From Leadbetterella byssophila DSM 17132 (GTDB lineage Bacteria; Bacteroidota; Bacteroidia; Cytophagales; Spirosomataceae), in contig NC_014655.1 of NCBI RefSeq assembly GCF_000166395.1, positions 1,116,001-1,180,000 of the forward strand: a DNA stretch of 64,000 bases. Reading direction: 5' to 3'. The translations under genes and the position numbers were made by a program. The notes beneath the pieces are model-generated. The model saw nothing but the letters and a program-made list of their open reading frames with translations. It was not told the DNA's origin and made no database searches. How positions within the stretch are numbered: position 1 is the first letter of the stretch; each line of letters begins with the position of its first letter. Shown here in pieces: positions 6,995 to 15,322 of this stretch.

Positions 6995-8416
6995 ATGTTA
7001 AGAGATTGGAAGTTTGAAATACAATTAGATGAAAAATCAGATAAAGCCATTTATCTGCAAATTGCCGATGCCCTTATCAAAGATATCCATTCGGGTAGGC
7101 TAAAGACCGGCGACGCTTTACCGGGGAGCAGAAATCTTGCCCAACTTTTAAAAGTCAATCGGAACACTGTTGTAGAAGCCCTTAATGTCTTGCTGATTGA
7201 AGGTTGGCTAGTTTCCAAAGAAAGACAGGGTACATTTGTTGCCGATACATTACCTGGTTTTAAAGAGGTGCAATATAACCAGCAAATAACTGCAAGCTCA
7301 GATAGTATAAAGAGTAAGCATTATCATTTACAGTTTGATGACGGGCATCCAGACAGTAAAATTGCACCTATTACCGAACTGGCAAGGGCTTACCGTCAAA
7401 TTTTCAACCAAAAAGCAAGATGGCAGATGATGGGTTATGGCAATGAATATGGTGATCTTGAATTTAGAAAAGCCATTGTTCAGATGCTCAATCATCAAAG
7501 AGGGATGCAGATAAACGAACAAAATATATGTATCACTCGGGGGAGTCAAATGGCCATGTATCTGACCGCTCAATGTCTGTTTACCAAAGGGGATTATGTG
7601 ATGATAGAGAACCCGGGATACAAACCCGCATGGAAAGCATTTGAATATGCAGGGGCAAAACTGTTACCTGTAAGTGTGGACAAGGACGGATTGCTGATCG
7701 ACGATGTGATAACTTATCTGAAATCCGGTAAAAAAATAAAGGCAATTTATGTTACACCTCATCATCAATATCCAACTACAGTAACGTTGAGTTTAAAAAG
7801 AAGACTGGAACTGATGAAACTTTCCAACAAATATGGTTTCACGATTATAGAAGATGATTACGATAATGAGTTTCATTTCGGGTATCGCCCGGTATTGCCT
7901 TTGTCGAGCTTTACAGAACTAAAAAACTACGTTTACATTGGAACAATGAGCAAAGTGGTTGCACCTGCTCTACGTATCGGCTATTTGGCAAGCAACGACA
8001 TCACTTTGATTGAAAAGGTAGGCAGTTTACGAAAAATTATTGATGTACAGGGCGATAGCATCATGGAACAGGCTGTTTTGCAACTAATTAAAGACGGCAT
8101 AATTAAAAGACATATCAAAAAAGCAACAAATTACTATAGAGCCAAAAGAGATTTGGCAACTAACCTGCTGAAAAAACACCTTAAAGACAAAGCTACATAT
8201 ACCATTCCGGAAGGCGGTTTGGCATTTTGGGTCGTTCCTAATAAGAAAATGGATTGGCTACAGATTTCCAAGAAACTAGAAAACAAGGGCATTAAAATCA
8301 TTTCGCCCGATACGTATAGCTTTAATGAGTGTATAAACGGTATTAGATTGGGCTATGGCTCGCTTTCTGAAAAGGATTTGGAAGAAGGGATTATGGCATT
8401 AGCAAAAATGTTATGA
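6995..8416 (+). CDS. MocR/PdxR-type PLP-dependent transcriptional regulator (second copy)
   Basis: The 473-residue protein has the MocR layout: a GntR winged helix (about residues 8-85) followed by an aminotransferase-like domain (about 110-470). The PLP lysine is K320 in IGTMSKVVAPALRIGYL, with the aspartates in IIEDDYDNEFHF (about 287) also present. The segment TPHHQYPTTVT replaces the NP.G motif of the first copy, a feature typical of the PdxR branch. It is only distantly similar to the regulator at 1235, so this is not a recent duplication. It is divergent from the cupin operon, its likely target, and convergent with the deaminase gene (32-bp gap). Confidence 0.92.
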   Translation: MLRDWKFEIQLDEKSDKAIYLQIADALIKDIHSGRLKTGDALPGSRNLAQLLKVNRNTVVEALNVLLIEGWLVSKERQGTFVADTLPGFKEVQYNQQITASSDSIKSKHYHLQFDDGHPDSKIAPITELARAYRQIFNQKARWQMMGYGNEYGDLEFRKAIVQMLNHQRGMQINEQNICITRGSQMAMYLTAQCLFTKGDYVMIENPGYKPAWKAFEYAGAKLLPVSVDKDGLLIDDVITYLKSGKKIKAIYVTPHHQYPTTVTLSLKRRLELMKLSNKYGFTIIEDDYDNEFHFGYRPVLPLSSFTELKNYVYIGTMSKVVAPALRIGYLASNDITLIEKVGSLRKIIDVQGDSIMEQAVLQLIKDGIIKRHIKKATNYYRAKRDLATNLLKKHLKDKATYTIPEGGLAFWVVPNKKMDWLQISKKLENKGIKIISPDTYSFNECINGIRLGYGSLSEKDLEEGIMALAKML

Positions 8417-8448
8417 TCTTCAGATTGGATTACCAAGATTGATTAGCA

Positions 8449-8955
8449 TTACTTATCATTCCACGGCTGGGCAGATGCTAAGTCTTTGGATTTCCATTCT
8501 TCCAAAATGGTCATTGCACTTTTATCGGGAACGTATAAGAAATTAATCTTACGTTCGTTGGCATTTTTTCGCAATTCATCAAATATAAATGTGTCATCAA
8601 ATCCAACTTTAGAAGCATCGGCGTTGGTATTTGCAAAGTACACTTTATTGATTTTTGCCCAATAAATAGCACCTAAACACATAGGGCAGGGCTCTAGCGT
8701 AGTGTACATTTGACATTCAGACAATTGAAGACTATTGATGTTCCTGCAAGCCCTTTCAATAGCAACCATTTCGCCGTGTGATGTAGGATTGACCCGCTCA
8801 AATATTTCATTATGTCCCTCTCCGATAATTTCCCCATTTCTGACAATCACGCAACCAATAGGAAGCCCTTTGCCACTTTTGTATGCAATTTCTGAAAGCT
8901 CAATTGCTTTCAACATAAAATTTGGATTATAGTCTGGGTCGATTTTTTCATTCAT
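8449..8955 (-). CDS. Nucleoside/guanine deaminase-family zinc enzyme
   Basis: This 168-residue protein belongs to the cytidine deaminase-like superfamily. The zinc-binding and proton-shuttle motif is SHGEMVAIERA (H60, E62), and the second motif is TLEPCPMCLGAI (C90, C93). This HxE/PCxxC pattern is found in guanine deaminases (GuaD) and in tRNA adenosine deaminases (TadA). The C-terminal stretch after the zinc motifs resembles the GuaD type more than TadA. It would remove an amino group from a purine or related base, releasing ammonia. It stands alone between the second MocR and the recombinase gene. Confidence 0.82.
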   Translation of the reverse strand: MNEKIDPDYNPNFMLKAIELSEIAYKSGKGLPIGCVIVRNGEIIGEGHNEIFERVNPTSHGEMVAIERACRNINSLQLSECQMYTTLEPCPMCLGAIYWAKINKVYFANTNADASKVGFDDTFIFDELRKNANERKINFLYVPDKSAMTILEEWKSKDLASAQPWNDK

Positions 8956-8996
8956 TGTTTCATCATTTGAATGGCAAATTTATTCAATCTATCTTG

Positions 8997-10214
8997 TTAA
9001 TTAATGTACATATCTACTGCTTTATCCAATTCCTCGCTAATCACTTTGGCGTAAATCTGCGTAATACCAATGTCTGAATGATCTAACAGCTTTGAAACAT
9101 ATTCTATCCGCATACCATTATTAAGGGCATTTGTAGCGAATGTATGACGGCTCAAATGGAACGATAAAGTAAACGGTAATTCCATATCCTTACCTAATCT
9201 ACGCAATTTCTGACCGCATAGAATATTTTTTGCATTGATGATATACGCCTGATAATCGGTATCGGCATCAAACCTTTCTACATCTTCAATTATTGGAAAA
9301 ACAAAATCACTCGGTAATGAAATTTCGGTTTTGTATTTGTTTAAAATGTCAATTGCAATCTGACCGATTTTAAAATTGTGGTTTCTTCCTGTTTTGCGAA
9401 TGGTCTTTGTAATGCGTTGCTCTTTCTTGTTGTAATGTTCCCATTTCAAGCTTACTACATCACTAAAACGCAAGCCACCTGCATACACCGAAAAAATGAA
9501 CATATCCCTAAATACTTCGTCCTTTCCTGTGTATTCGATTTTAAAATTGCGTAGCTTTTCTACCTGCTCTTTGTTCAGAAATAAACGTTTTCCTTTATCA
9601 CGTTTGACACGAACTTTTGAGAATGGATAAATATGTTCGCCTATAATATCTTCCCTTTGAGCATCACGAAACATTACGGATAAAATCAACAAAGAATAAT
9701 GTACCGTAGTTGGTCCGTTCTTCAAATTGTTGGACATATGATTGATGTAATCCTTTAACATCGTAACGGTAATATCATCAAAGTATATTTCCCTGTGTCC
9801 GATAAATTTTTCAAATTTGGCTACATACTGTTTGTAATTTCTGTAAGTGGCAACCGATACCGTTCCTTTGATACGCTCGCAACGGTTGTAAGCATATTCA
9901 AAGAAGTTTGCCATATCCTTACCCTTTATTGCTTCTTTGAGTTTACGGGCTGATACGGATTTTCTTTTGCGTTCGTGGTCTGCAACTGTTCCCTCTGCAT
10001 CGGCAATCTTTTGAGCAAGAAAGGCGTTCATTCTCGCACTATTGGCGTGGCTCTTCTTTATCTTCTGCTTATCATCGTCCCATTCGGTACGTTTCAGCTT
10101 TACACCTGTTGCTACAAATTTGGCATTGCGGTCTTTTATAACACGCAGGTACAAAGGGCTGTGCCCTGTTTTGTCTTCTTGGTTTGTCCGAAGTACTAAT
10201 TTTATCGAAGCCAT
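8997..10214 (-). CDS. Tyrosine-type site-specific recombinase (integrase)
   Basis: The 405-residue protein is a tyrosine recombinase of the type found on Bacteroidota integrative elements. It has an N-terminal arm-binding region (about 1-95), an SAM-like core-binding domain (about 100-190) and a catalytic domain carrying R249 (YAGGLRFSDV), H353 and R356 (FHLSRHTFAT), H379 (LLDHSDIGITQ) and the nucleophile Y388. All catalytic residues are present, so it should be active. The frame is open to 10262, but the ATG at 10214 (MASIKLVLRTNQ) fits the family start. It is the best evidence that the first 10 kb is one end of an integrated element. The attachment site may lie in the following 130 bp. Confidence 0.9.
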   Translation of the reverse strand: MASIKLVLRTNQEDKTGHSPLYLRVIKDRNAKFVATGVKLKRTEWDDDKQKIKKSHANSARMNAFLAQKIADAEGTVADHERKRKSVSARKLKEAIKGKDMANFFEYAYNRCERIKGTVSVATYRNYKQYVAKFEKFIGHREIYFDDITVTMLKDYINHMSNNLKNGPTTVHYSLLILSVMFRDAQREDIIGEHIYPFSKVRVKRDKGKRLFLNKEQVEKLRNFKIEYTGKDEVFRDMFIFSVYAGGLRFSDVVSLKWEHYNKKEQRITKTIRKTGRNHNFKIGQIAIDILNKYKTEISLPSDFVFPIIEDVERFDADTDYQAYIINAKNILCGQKLRRLGKDMELPFTLSFHLSRHTFATNALNNGMRIEYVSKLLDHSDIGITQIYAKVISEELDKAVDMYIN

Positions 10215-10229
10215 AAAATAAAGTATTAT

Positions 10230-10341
10230 ATTTGTTGTACTAAAAAAAGCAATCGGGTGCAAACCAATGAAACTCTTTATAAATCAGCTATTTTAAAGCG
10301 GTGCAACCTGATACAAAGATACAACATTTGGTACAACAAAT
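10230..10341. repeat. 11-bp inverted repeat beside the recombinase gene
   Basis: ATTTGTTGTAC (10230-10240) is repeated in inverted form as GTACAACAAAT (10331-10341), a perfect 11-bp match with 90 bp between. Two partly similar GGTGCAA..CC segments (about 10256 and 10302) lie inside. The position directly upstream of an integrase gene fits arm-type or core binding sites, or an operator. The attachment core itself cannot be identified without the other end of the element. Confidence 0.35.
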
Positions 10342-10569
10342 CTAACATTTAGTTGCTTTTTACTGCATTATTTTGTTCTTTCTTACTTTATAACTTATTG
10401 ATAATTATGTATTTGAATGCAAAAGGCGACATATGATTTAATACTTTTAATAACATTGTATTGGCAAAAAAGCGGGTTCAGTGCTTAAATGAGGTTTCCT
10501 GCTTCGTATCAAGTTCAGTGCTGGCAGACAGTTTAGTGCTTCGAAATCCGCTTCTTCGCCAAGCGCCAG
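10263..10569. other. Non-coding stretch between recombinase gene and IS3 element, with iteron-like repeats
   Basis: No convincing intact gene is seen here. Four related 10-mers follow one another at 18-19-bp steps: GTTCAGTGCT (10476), GTTTCCTGCT (10494), GTTCAGTGCT (10513) and GTTTAGTGCT (10531). This spacing, close to two helical turns, resembles an iteron or protein-binding array. On the minus strand the same stretch is also an open frame that reads GEEADFEALNC and ends at a TAA near 10440. Its upstream part would lie on the far side of the IS element. Coding or binding array cannot be decided from sequence. Confidence 0.4.
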
Positions 10570-10585
10570 TGTAACCCTCCCCTTT

Positions 10586-11458
10586 TTAGGACATAGTATA
10601 ATTAAACAAAGATATTGATTTATTGTTCTTCCAGCAGGGGGAGCTAGCTCCCCCTGCTGGAAATGAAGTGCTCAAATTTTTAAACTTTTCCGGGGTGAAT
10701 CCTCCTAGCGATTCATGCGGTCTTTGGGTATTATAATCCTTCATAAATTCTTCTGCCAGGATTCTGACCTGATGGATATTTTCAAACACATAGGCGTCCA
10801 GTATAGATGCTCTAAAAGTTCGGTTAAAACGTTCAATATATCCATTCTGAAAGGGCTTTCCGGGCTGGATATAAAGGAGTCTGATGTCATTCTCTCTACA
10901 CCAGTCAGCCAACACATTTGCAACAAATTCAGGGCCGTTATCAACTCTGATTTGGGTAGGCTTACCTCTATATGCGATTAGATCCTCCAGACTTTGAACT
11001 ACCATGTTCGACTGTATACTGAAATGAGCCTCTACGGTCAGAGCTTCCCGGTTATAATCATCGATGATATTCAAAATTCTGATCTTCCGGCCATTGCCAA
11101 GAACATCATGCATGAAGTCTATGCTCCAGGTATGATTGATACCTTCCGGCTGAATCAACGGTACTTTAACACGTGCAGGAAGCCTCTTCCGAGTCTTTTG
11201 ACGAAGGTTTAGACCCAATAGAAGGTAAATCCTGCGGACACGCTTGTAATTTCATTTAAGGCCCTGATTCCGTATCCTTTGATACATCTTATCCTGACCC
11301 TCCTTCGGATGATTTTCGGCTAGACCTAGTAGCTTTCCTCTTACTTCTGTATCGTCTTTTACAGAAGAATAGTAATAAACGGAACGACTTAAATCCATGA
11401 TCTTACAGGCCTTTTGAATGCTCATGCCATACTCGTTTACGATATAATTCACCACCAC
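10586..11458 (-). pseudogene. IS3-family orfB transposase (DDE integrase) with nonsense mutation
   Basis: The frame encodes the rve-type DDE catalytic domain: SIDFMHDVLG (first Asp), RVDNGPEFVA (second Asp) and a glutamate in NGYIERFNRTFR. One TGA at 11252-11254 divides it into a 68-codon N-terminal piece and a 211-codon C-terminal piece in the same frame. Family relatives have tryptophan here, in the motif WNxKRVxRIY, and the sequence reads K-stop-NYKRVRRIY. A single TGG to TGA change therefore explains the break. Normal translation comes by -1 slippage from orfA at the heptamer complementary to 11482-11488. The catalytic residues remain in the C-terminal piece, but without the N-terminal part the protein is unlikely to work. 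Confidence 0.88.
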
Positions 11459-11475
11459 TCGCTTTTCAAAAGGCC

Positions 11476-11742
11476 CTAAAACTTTTTTGATAGTACGTCC
11501 TTGAGAACGGCATGATCCAGGGCCAGATCAGCATACATCTTCTTTAATCTGGCATTCTCCTGTTGAAGAGATTTTAGTTCTGCCAGATCCGTCCCACTCA
11601 TCCCTGAATACTTCTTCTTCCAGTTATGGAAAGTGGCTTTGTGAATATTTAATTCCCGGCAGATGTCTTCTACCTTACGACCGTTCTCGTACTCTCCGAG
11701 TACTTTCACAATCTGATGTTCTGAGTGCTTACTCTTTTTCAT
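11476..11742 (-). CDS. IS3-family orfA, helix-turn-helix transposase subunit
   Basis: The 88-residue protein has the IS3 orfA pattern: a helix-turn-helix domain (EDICRELNIHKATFHNWKKK) followed by a leucine-zipper-like coiled coil (LKSLQQENARLKKMYADLAL). It binds the IS ends and joins to OrfB through programmed frameshifting. The slippery heptamer A AAA AAG occurs five codons before its stop on the minus strand (11482-11488), and the -1 frame enters the orfB reading frame without a stop. orfA itself looks intact. Confidence 0.9.
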   Translation of the reverse strand: MKKSKHSEHQIVKVLGEYENGRKVEDICRELNIHKATFHNWKKKYSGMSGTDLAELKSLQQENARLKKMYADLALDHAVLKDVLSKKF

Positions 11743-11809
11743 TGTTACAAGTTAAATGTAAACCTTTATTGTTGCGTTTTAACTTGTCCTATTTTTGGGG
11801 AGGGTTACA

Positions 11810-12190
11810 AAATGGGGAGGGTTACACTCCCACCCCTCGCCGGTCGAATTGTTTCATGCCTACGGACAGCCTTATGACCAATCTTATAAAAAAGAGAGCT
11901 GGAATAGGCAGGCTTTGAAATAGGTCTCTAAGCGTTTGGGGTAATTTTCTTCAAAGACATTCATCACAATTTTATGTCCAGTTGAATATGCTCGTATGAC
12001 TGTAATAACGGAGTTTCTGCGGCACACCTTTAAGTATTAAATGTATGGTAGCGACAATAGTAAAAATTGCTGGCTACTAAAAATCACGACCATAACCGCC
12101 AGATTAGACCCATTATATTTTTGCTAATGCTTATGTCCCTTGATCTTGAAAACGAGTACTCATAAAACCTTATGAATCAAGTATTACCTA
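11810..12190. other. Gene-poor stretch between IS3 element and lipoprotein gene
   Basis: The stretch begins with the duplicated IS tip (11814-11826) and the 31-codon coding-like fragment listed separately. From 11924 to 12190 no gene, strong hairpin or RNA is recognised. The minus strand of 11827-11860 contains an ATG and reads MKQFDRRGVG, which would be in position to join the GEEADFEALNC frame left of the IS. The IS may therefore have split a small ORF. Confidence 0.35.
11828..11923 (+). pseudogene. Coding-like C-terminal fragment cut by the IS3 element
   Basis: A plus-strand frame of 31 codons begins directly at the IS edge and ends with TAG at 11921-11923. The residues (for example VELFHAYGQPYDQSY and KKESWNRQALK) have the mixed composition of real protein and not of random translation. 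No start codon is available, so it looks like the tail of a gene whose body was lost or displaced by the IS. The family is not recognised. The opposite strand is also open here, so the assignment is tentative. Confidence 0.3.
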
Positions 12191-13147
12191 TTATCTACAA
12201 ACATTTATCTCTGCACCACCAGTAGAAGCATCTAAAATAGAAAAACCGTTCGGTGTATTTTGTTGTTTACTATTTTCATAAATAGCATAAACGTCCTTTG
12301 ATAAATTAATACTTTTATAATGTTGTACACTTACAAAAAGGGATTCTAATCGCGGATGATTGCATAAGTCCAGTTTTTCAATCTCTAGTTGATATAGATC
12401 TCCTCTATTTATAATTTGCAGGTATTTCAAGTTTGTATTTTGCGAGATATCCAAAATTCTGGTGTCTCCATTATAGCTAAGATATTCTAATTTTGAGCAT
12501 TGTGAAATATAAATTTTATCCAGGAGATTAGTATTCATTAGAGGATGAGGACTGCGAGTAAAATTTATCTTTTTTATTTGCTCACAGCCGTTAAAATCGA
12601 CGACTTTTATTCGGGTATCATAGGTTTCAAATACTTCTAAGCGGTTGTTTGCCGATAAGTTTAAAGAATCAATCTTTTCTGTGGGAAAAACAACATAAAG
12701 CTTTTTCAGATTTTTAAATGCATTTACATCACTCAGTTTCTTTACTATAAGCTCAGTTCCGGTTTTTTCTTTGTATTCCTTTTTTAAGATAGGCATTACT
12801 TCAAAATACCTGTTATATATTGGCCCATAATATTTTACCTCCTCAGAATTAACTGCCAAAGAGACCGGCTTGCCCAAAATTTCTATTCTGTCAGCGTCTT
12901 CTACAGATATTTTCCCATTCATTTGATTATCCGTATCCATACCTTGGGCAATTAGTTCTGCCTCAAGCCCTGCGTCTTCCAGTAGGATGTAGGGCTCTTT
13001 GGTTGGACTTGGTTTAAGCAGGGTAATTTTTATGCTGTCTTCCCTTGAAATAGGCTCCGTAGGTTCTGGTACAGTACTACTGTTCTCGCTACAGCTTACT
13101 ACAGCTAAAACAGCTATTGGAATAAAGAATAAGATAAGCTTTTTCAT
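12191..13147 (-). CDS. Secreted lipoprotein with leucine-rich-repeat-like region
   Basis: The 318-residue protein begins with a lipoprotein signal peptide ending AVVSC (lipidated C19), followed by a Ser/Thr/Pro/Glu-rich linker. Residues about 150-300 contain irregular L-x-x-L repeats such as FKNLKKLYV, SLNLSANNRLEVFE, LEYLSYNG, ILDISQNTNLKYLQI and KLDLCNHPRLESLFV, the pattern of a leucine-rich-repeat ligand-binding surface. It is expected at the outer membrane or cell surface. It lies 30 bp downstream of the secreted esterase gene, so the two may be co-transcribed. No enzymatic motif is seen. The specific role is unknown. Confidence 0.6.
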   Translation of the reverse strand: MKKLILFFIPIAVLAVVSCSENSSTVPEPTEPISREDSIKITLLKPSPTKEPYILLEDAGLEAELIAQGMDTDNQMNGKISVEDADRIEILGKPVSLAVNSEEVKYYGPIYNRYFEVMPILKKEYKEKTGTELIVKKLSDVNAFKNLKKLYVVFPTEKIDSLNLSANNRLEVFETYDTRIKVVDFNGCEQIKKINFTRSPHPLMNTNLLDKIYISQCSKLEYLSYNGDTRILDISQNTNLKYLQIINRGDLYQLEIEKLDLCNHPRLESLFVSVQHYKSINLSKDVYAIYENSKQQNTPNGFSILDASTGGAEINVCR

Positions 13148-13177
13148 TATTTTGCGAGAGCTTCTTGCCCCAAGTTA

Positions 13178-15298
13178 TTAATGAAGTATAATAAGTTTTT
13201 TAGTACTGACCTTTTCTCCATCAGTGATTCTGACATACAAAAAATCAAAATCACTTGTTTTGCCTAATAAATTGCGTTTGATAATCCATTTGTTTTCCCC
13301 GGATTTTGTTTTCTTTAAGGTTTCAGTGTATAAAACCTTACCATTATCATTAACTACTTCCAAAACGACATCTTCTAAAGATTCATCTAATACCTCATAT
13401 TCAATGCTTAAATCCTCATTGGCAGCAATGGGATTAGGGAATATAGTCATAGTTGACTCATTACTTACTCTTGCTCCGGAAACACCTATAATATGTCCGT
13501 AAGGAATAATTGAAATTCTACCGGTGTTGTCTTTTACATATCCGGTAAACGAATTATTGCTATAGTTCATTGTAAAGTTGGGGGTACTATTTGAAGCAGC
13601 TTGATTGAAGTTGCTGGAAGTATTTGCATGCCATTGATGACTAACATAGGAAACACCTGATGGAGCTTGTAAACTTACTGTATAACTTCCTGAAGAGCCG
13701 GTAATGATAGGTTTAGGAATAGGGGTAGGTAACACAGGTGCTTTGGTTAGTGCATCAGAGGAGGGCGATGACGCAAAGAGACCTAGCCCAATCCAGTAAA
13801 GTGCGGTTCCATTAAAATGCGTTGCATCAGCTTGGCGGCCCATAAATCCAACAGAAGATGCGTAATTATCTGTATCTTCTGCCAGCGAAATATAGGAAGA
13901 ATTACTTGCCTGTAAATTCTCCTGTTGTTTAATAACATTTGCATTCACATCGTTACTCCCAATTTGCACCGGGCTTGTAGGAGCTGTTCCTGTCCACGAA
14001 TATAACCAGCTTTGAGAAGGTGGGTAGAGGTAATAGTGATTATTGACTATGTTTTCATGTAGTGTACCGGAAGATGATAATTCTTCAGCAATTAAAGAGG
14101 TTCTAAAAATAGTCCATTTTAAATTGGGTAATATTACTCTGGATTCGTCAATTATAGCTTTTAATTTAGTCCCGTAATCCTTTACGTTATAACCAGTGGG
14201 GACGGGTCCTTGCCAACTATAAACACCGGCATTATGTAAATTTGACAATGTTTTTGTTTCAGCCTCTCCCTGATGCCAAATGACTGTCCTCACACCAAAC
14301 ATTCCTCCATAAAAGCTAAGAACGTTTTTAAACACTGTAAATAGTATATCATACTCATTATTAGAGTCCCAGGGAGTATTTGAAGGATAGTCTGTAAAGT
14401 TTGGAATAGAATATGGATTATTGGAATTATTTAAAGGATTTGTATAGGTGCTATTAAAGAATCCTTTGGTTTTTTTCATAGACCCCTCCCAATTGTTGAT
14501 ACTTGTTCCTGCTATTGCCGCATTATAAAACATAATTGGAACTGGAGGTTGAGTAGTATAATTACCATTAGTTGTGCTAAGAGGCGAAGCACTATGAGTT
14601 TTAGCCAGTCTCTCGCCCAACCAAAGGTAATACCATGTCCTAGTGCTATTAGGACCGATCCATGGATTATTATTAGCGGGATTGGCAATATCTGTTGTAT
14701 ATCGAAGTAGGCCAAAAACTGGACGCTCCAGATTAACATAGTCGGATACATATCCCACACCTCCGCCCCAATAGCCTATATTTTGAACATTTTTAAGAGA
14801 ACCGATACAATCATAAGTATTATTAACCGCTGAATATCCAAAGCCTGTTGCCCCGTACCCTTGAGCATTGCTTTGCCCTGCTATAACAAATACTTCTCCT
14901 ACTCCAAACTTTATTGACTTAACAACACTATTTGAACCATTTTTTACATTTAACTGATACCAACCGGTTGGCACATTTAATGTGAAATAAAAGGTATAGC
15001 CAACACTTGTACCTATTCTGGTCTTCTGTGAACCACTAAATGTTGTTGGGCTAATATAAGCTCCTAAATCTACCCCATCAATTCGCAACCTTCTTATTTC
15101 GTAAGTTGAATTATTTGTTGTTCCAGATCCGCTTGCATTTTCCGTAAATTCTCCCGCAAATGTAACTGTGGCAGTAGCTGCGGCCGAATTTGAACTTCTC
15201 TGAAAAACTGCCCTGTCTATAGGAAATGAAATGTCTTGCGAATATGTATTTGATGTCGCTGCTATCAAAAAAACAAAAAGTATTATGGCTTGTTTCAT
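13178..15298 (-). CDS. T9SS-exported SASA-type carbohydrate acetylesterase
   Basis: This 706-residue protein has a signal peptide (about 1-20), a SASA/sialate O-acetylesterase-like SGNH hydrolase domain and a C-terminal type IX sorting domain. The nucleophile block is VFVIAGQSNAQG (S143), the conserved WHQGEAET block lies near residue 340, and a DATHF segment near 485 can supply the Asp and His. The last 80 residues begin with FPNPIAANEDL and end in a basic beta-rich tail, as in Por-type secretion signals. It probably removes acetyl groups from extracellular polysaccharide. It starts only 24 bp after the neighbouring pseudogene, within a block of surface-protein genes flanked by two IS3 elements. 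Confidence 0.8.
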   Translation of the reverse strand: MKQAIILFVFLIAATSNTYSQDISFPIDRAVFQRSSNSAAATATVTFAGEFTENASGSGTTNNSTYEIRRLRIDGVDLGAYISPTTFSGSQKTRIGTSVGYTFYFTLNVPTGWYQLNVKNGSNSVVKSIKFGVGEVFVIAGQSNAQGYGATGFGYSAVNNTYDCIGSLKNVQNIGYWGGGVGYVSDYVNLERPVFGLLRYTTDIANPANNNPWIGPNSTRTWYYLWLGERLAKTHSASPLSTTNGNYTTQPPVPIMFYNAAIAGTSINNWEGSMKKTKGFFNSTYTNPLNNSNNPYSIPNFTDYPSNTPWDSNNEYDILFTVFKNVLSFYGGMFGVRTVIWHQGEAETKTLSNLHNAGVYSWQGPVPTGYNVKDYGTKLKAIIDESRVILPNLKWTIFRTSLIAEELSSSGTLHENIVNNHYYLYPPSQSWLYSWTGTAPTSPVQIGSNDVNANVIKQQENLQASNSSYISLAEDTDNYASSVGFMGRQADATHFNGTALYWIGLGLFASSPSSDALTKAPVLPTPIPKPIITGSSGSYTVSLQAPSGVSYVSHQWHANTSSNFNQAASNSTPNFTMNYSNNSFTGYVKDNTGRISIIPYGHIIGVSGARVSNESTMTIFPNPIAANEDLSIEYEVLDESLEDVVLEVVNDNGKVLYTETLKKTKSGENKWIIKRNLLGKTSDFDFLYVRITDGEKVSTKKLIILH

Positions 15299-15322
15299 GT
15301 CTTTAAACTATTAGTGTTGAAA

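Larger units (their letters stand above)
10570..11826 (-). mobile_element. IS3-family insertion sequence (IS407-like), inactive
   Basis: The left terminal repeat begins at 10570 (TGTAACCCTCCCC) and the matching right end is at 11797-11809. An additional copy of the 13-bp tip (GGGGAGGGTTACA) follows at 11814-11826 after 4 bp. The inner parts of both ends share TAGGACA. The element carries orfA and orfB on the minus strand with the usual A_AAA_AAG frameshift signal between them. orfB has an in-frame stop, so the element should not transpose on its own. No direct target duplication is visible on either choice of right boundary. Confidence 0.85.

Noticed and set aside
10476..10540. Short repeats considered as a CRISPR array
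   Set aside because: The repeats are only 10 bp and the gaps only 8-9 bp, far below CRISPR dimensions, and no cas gene is present.
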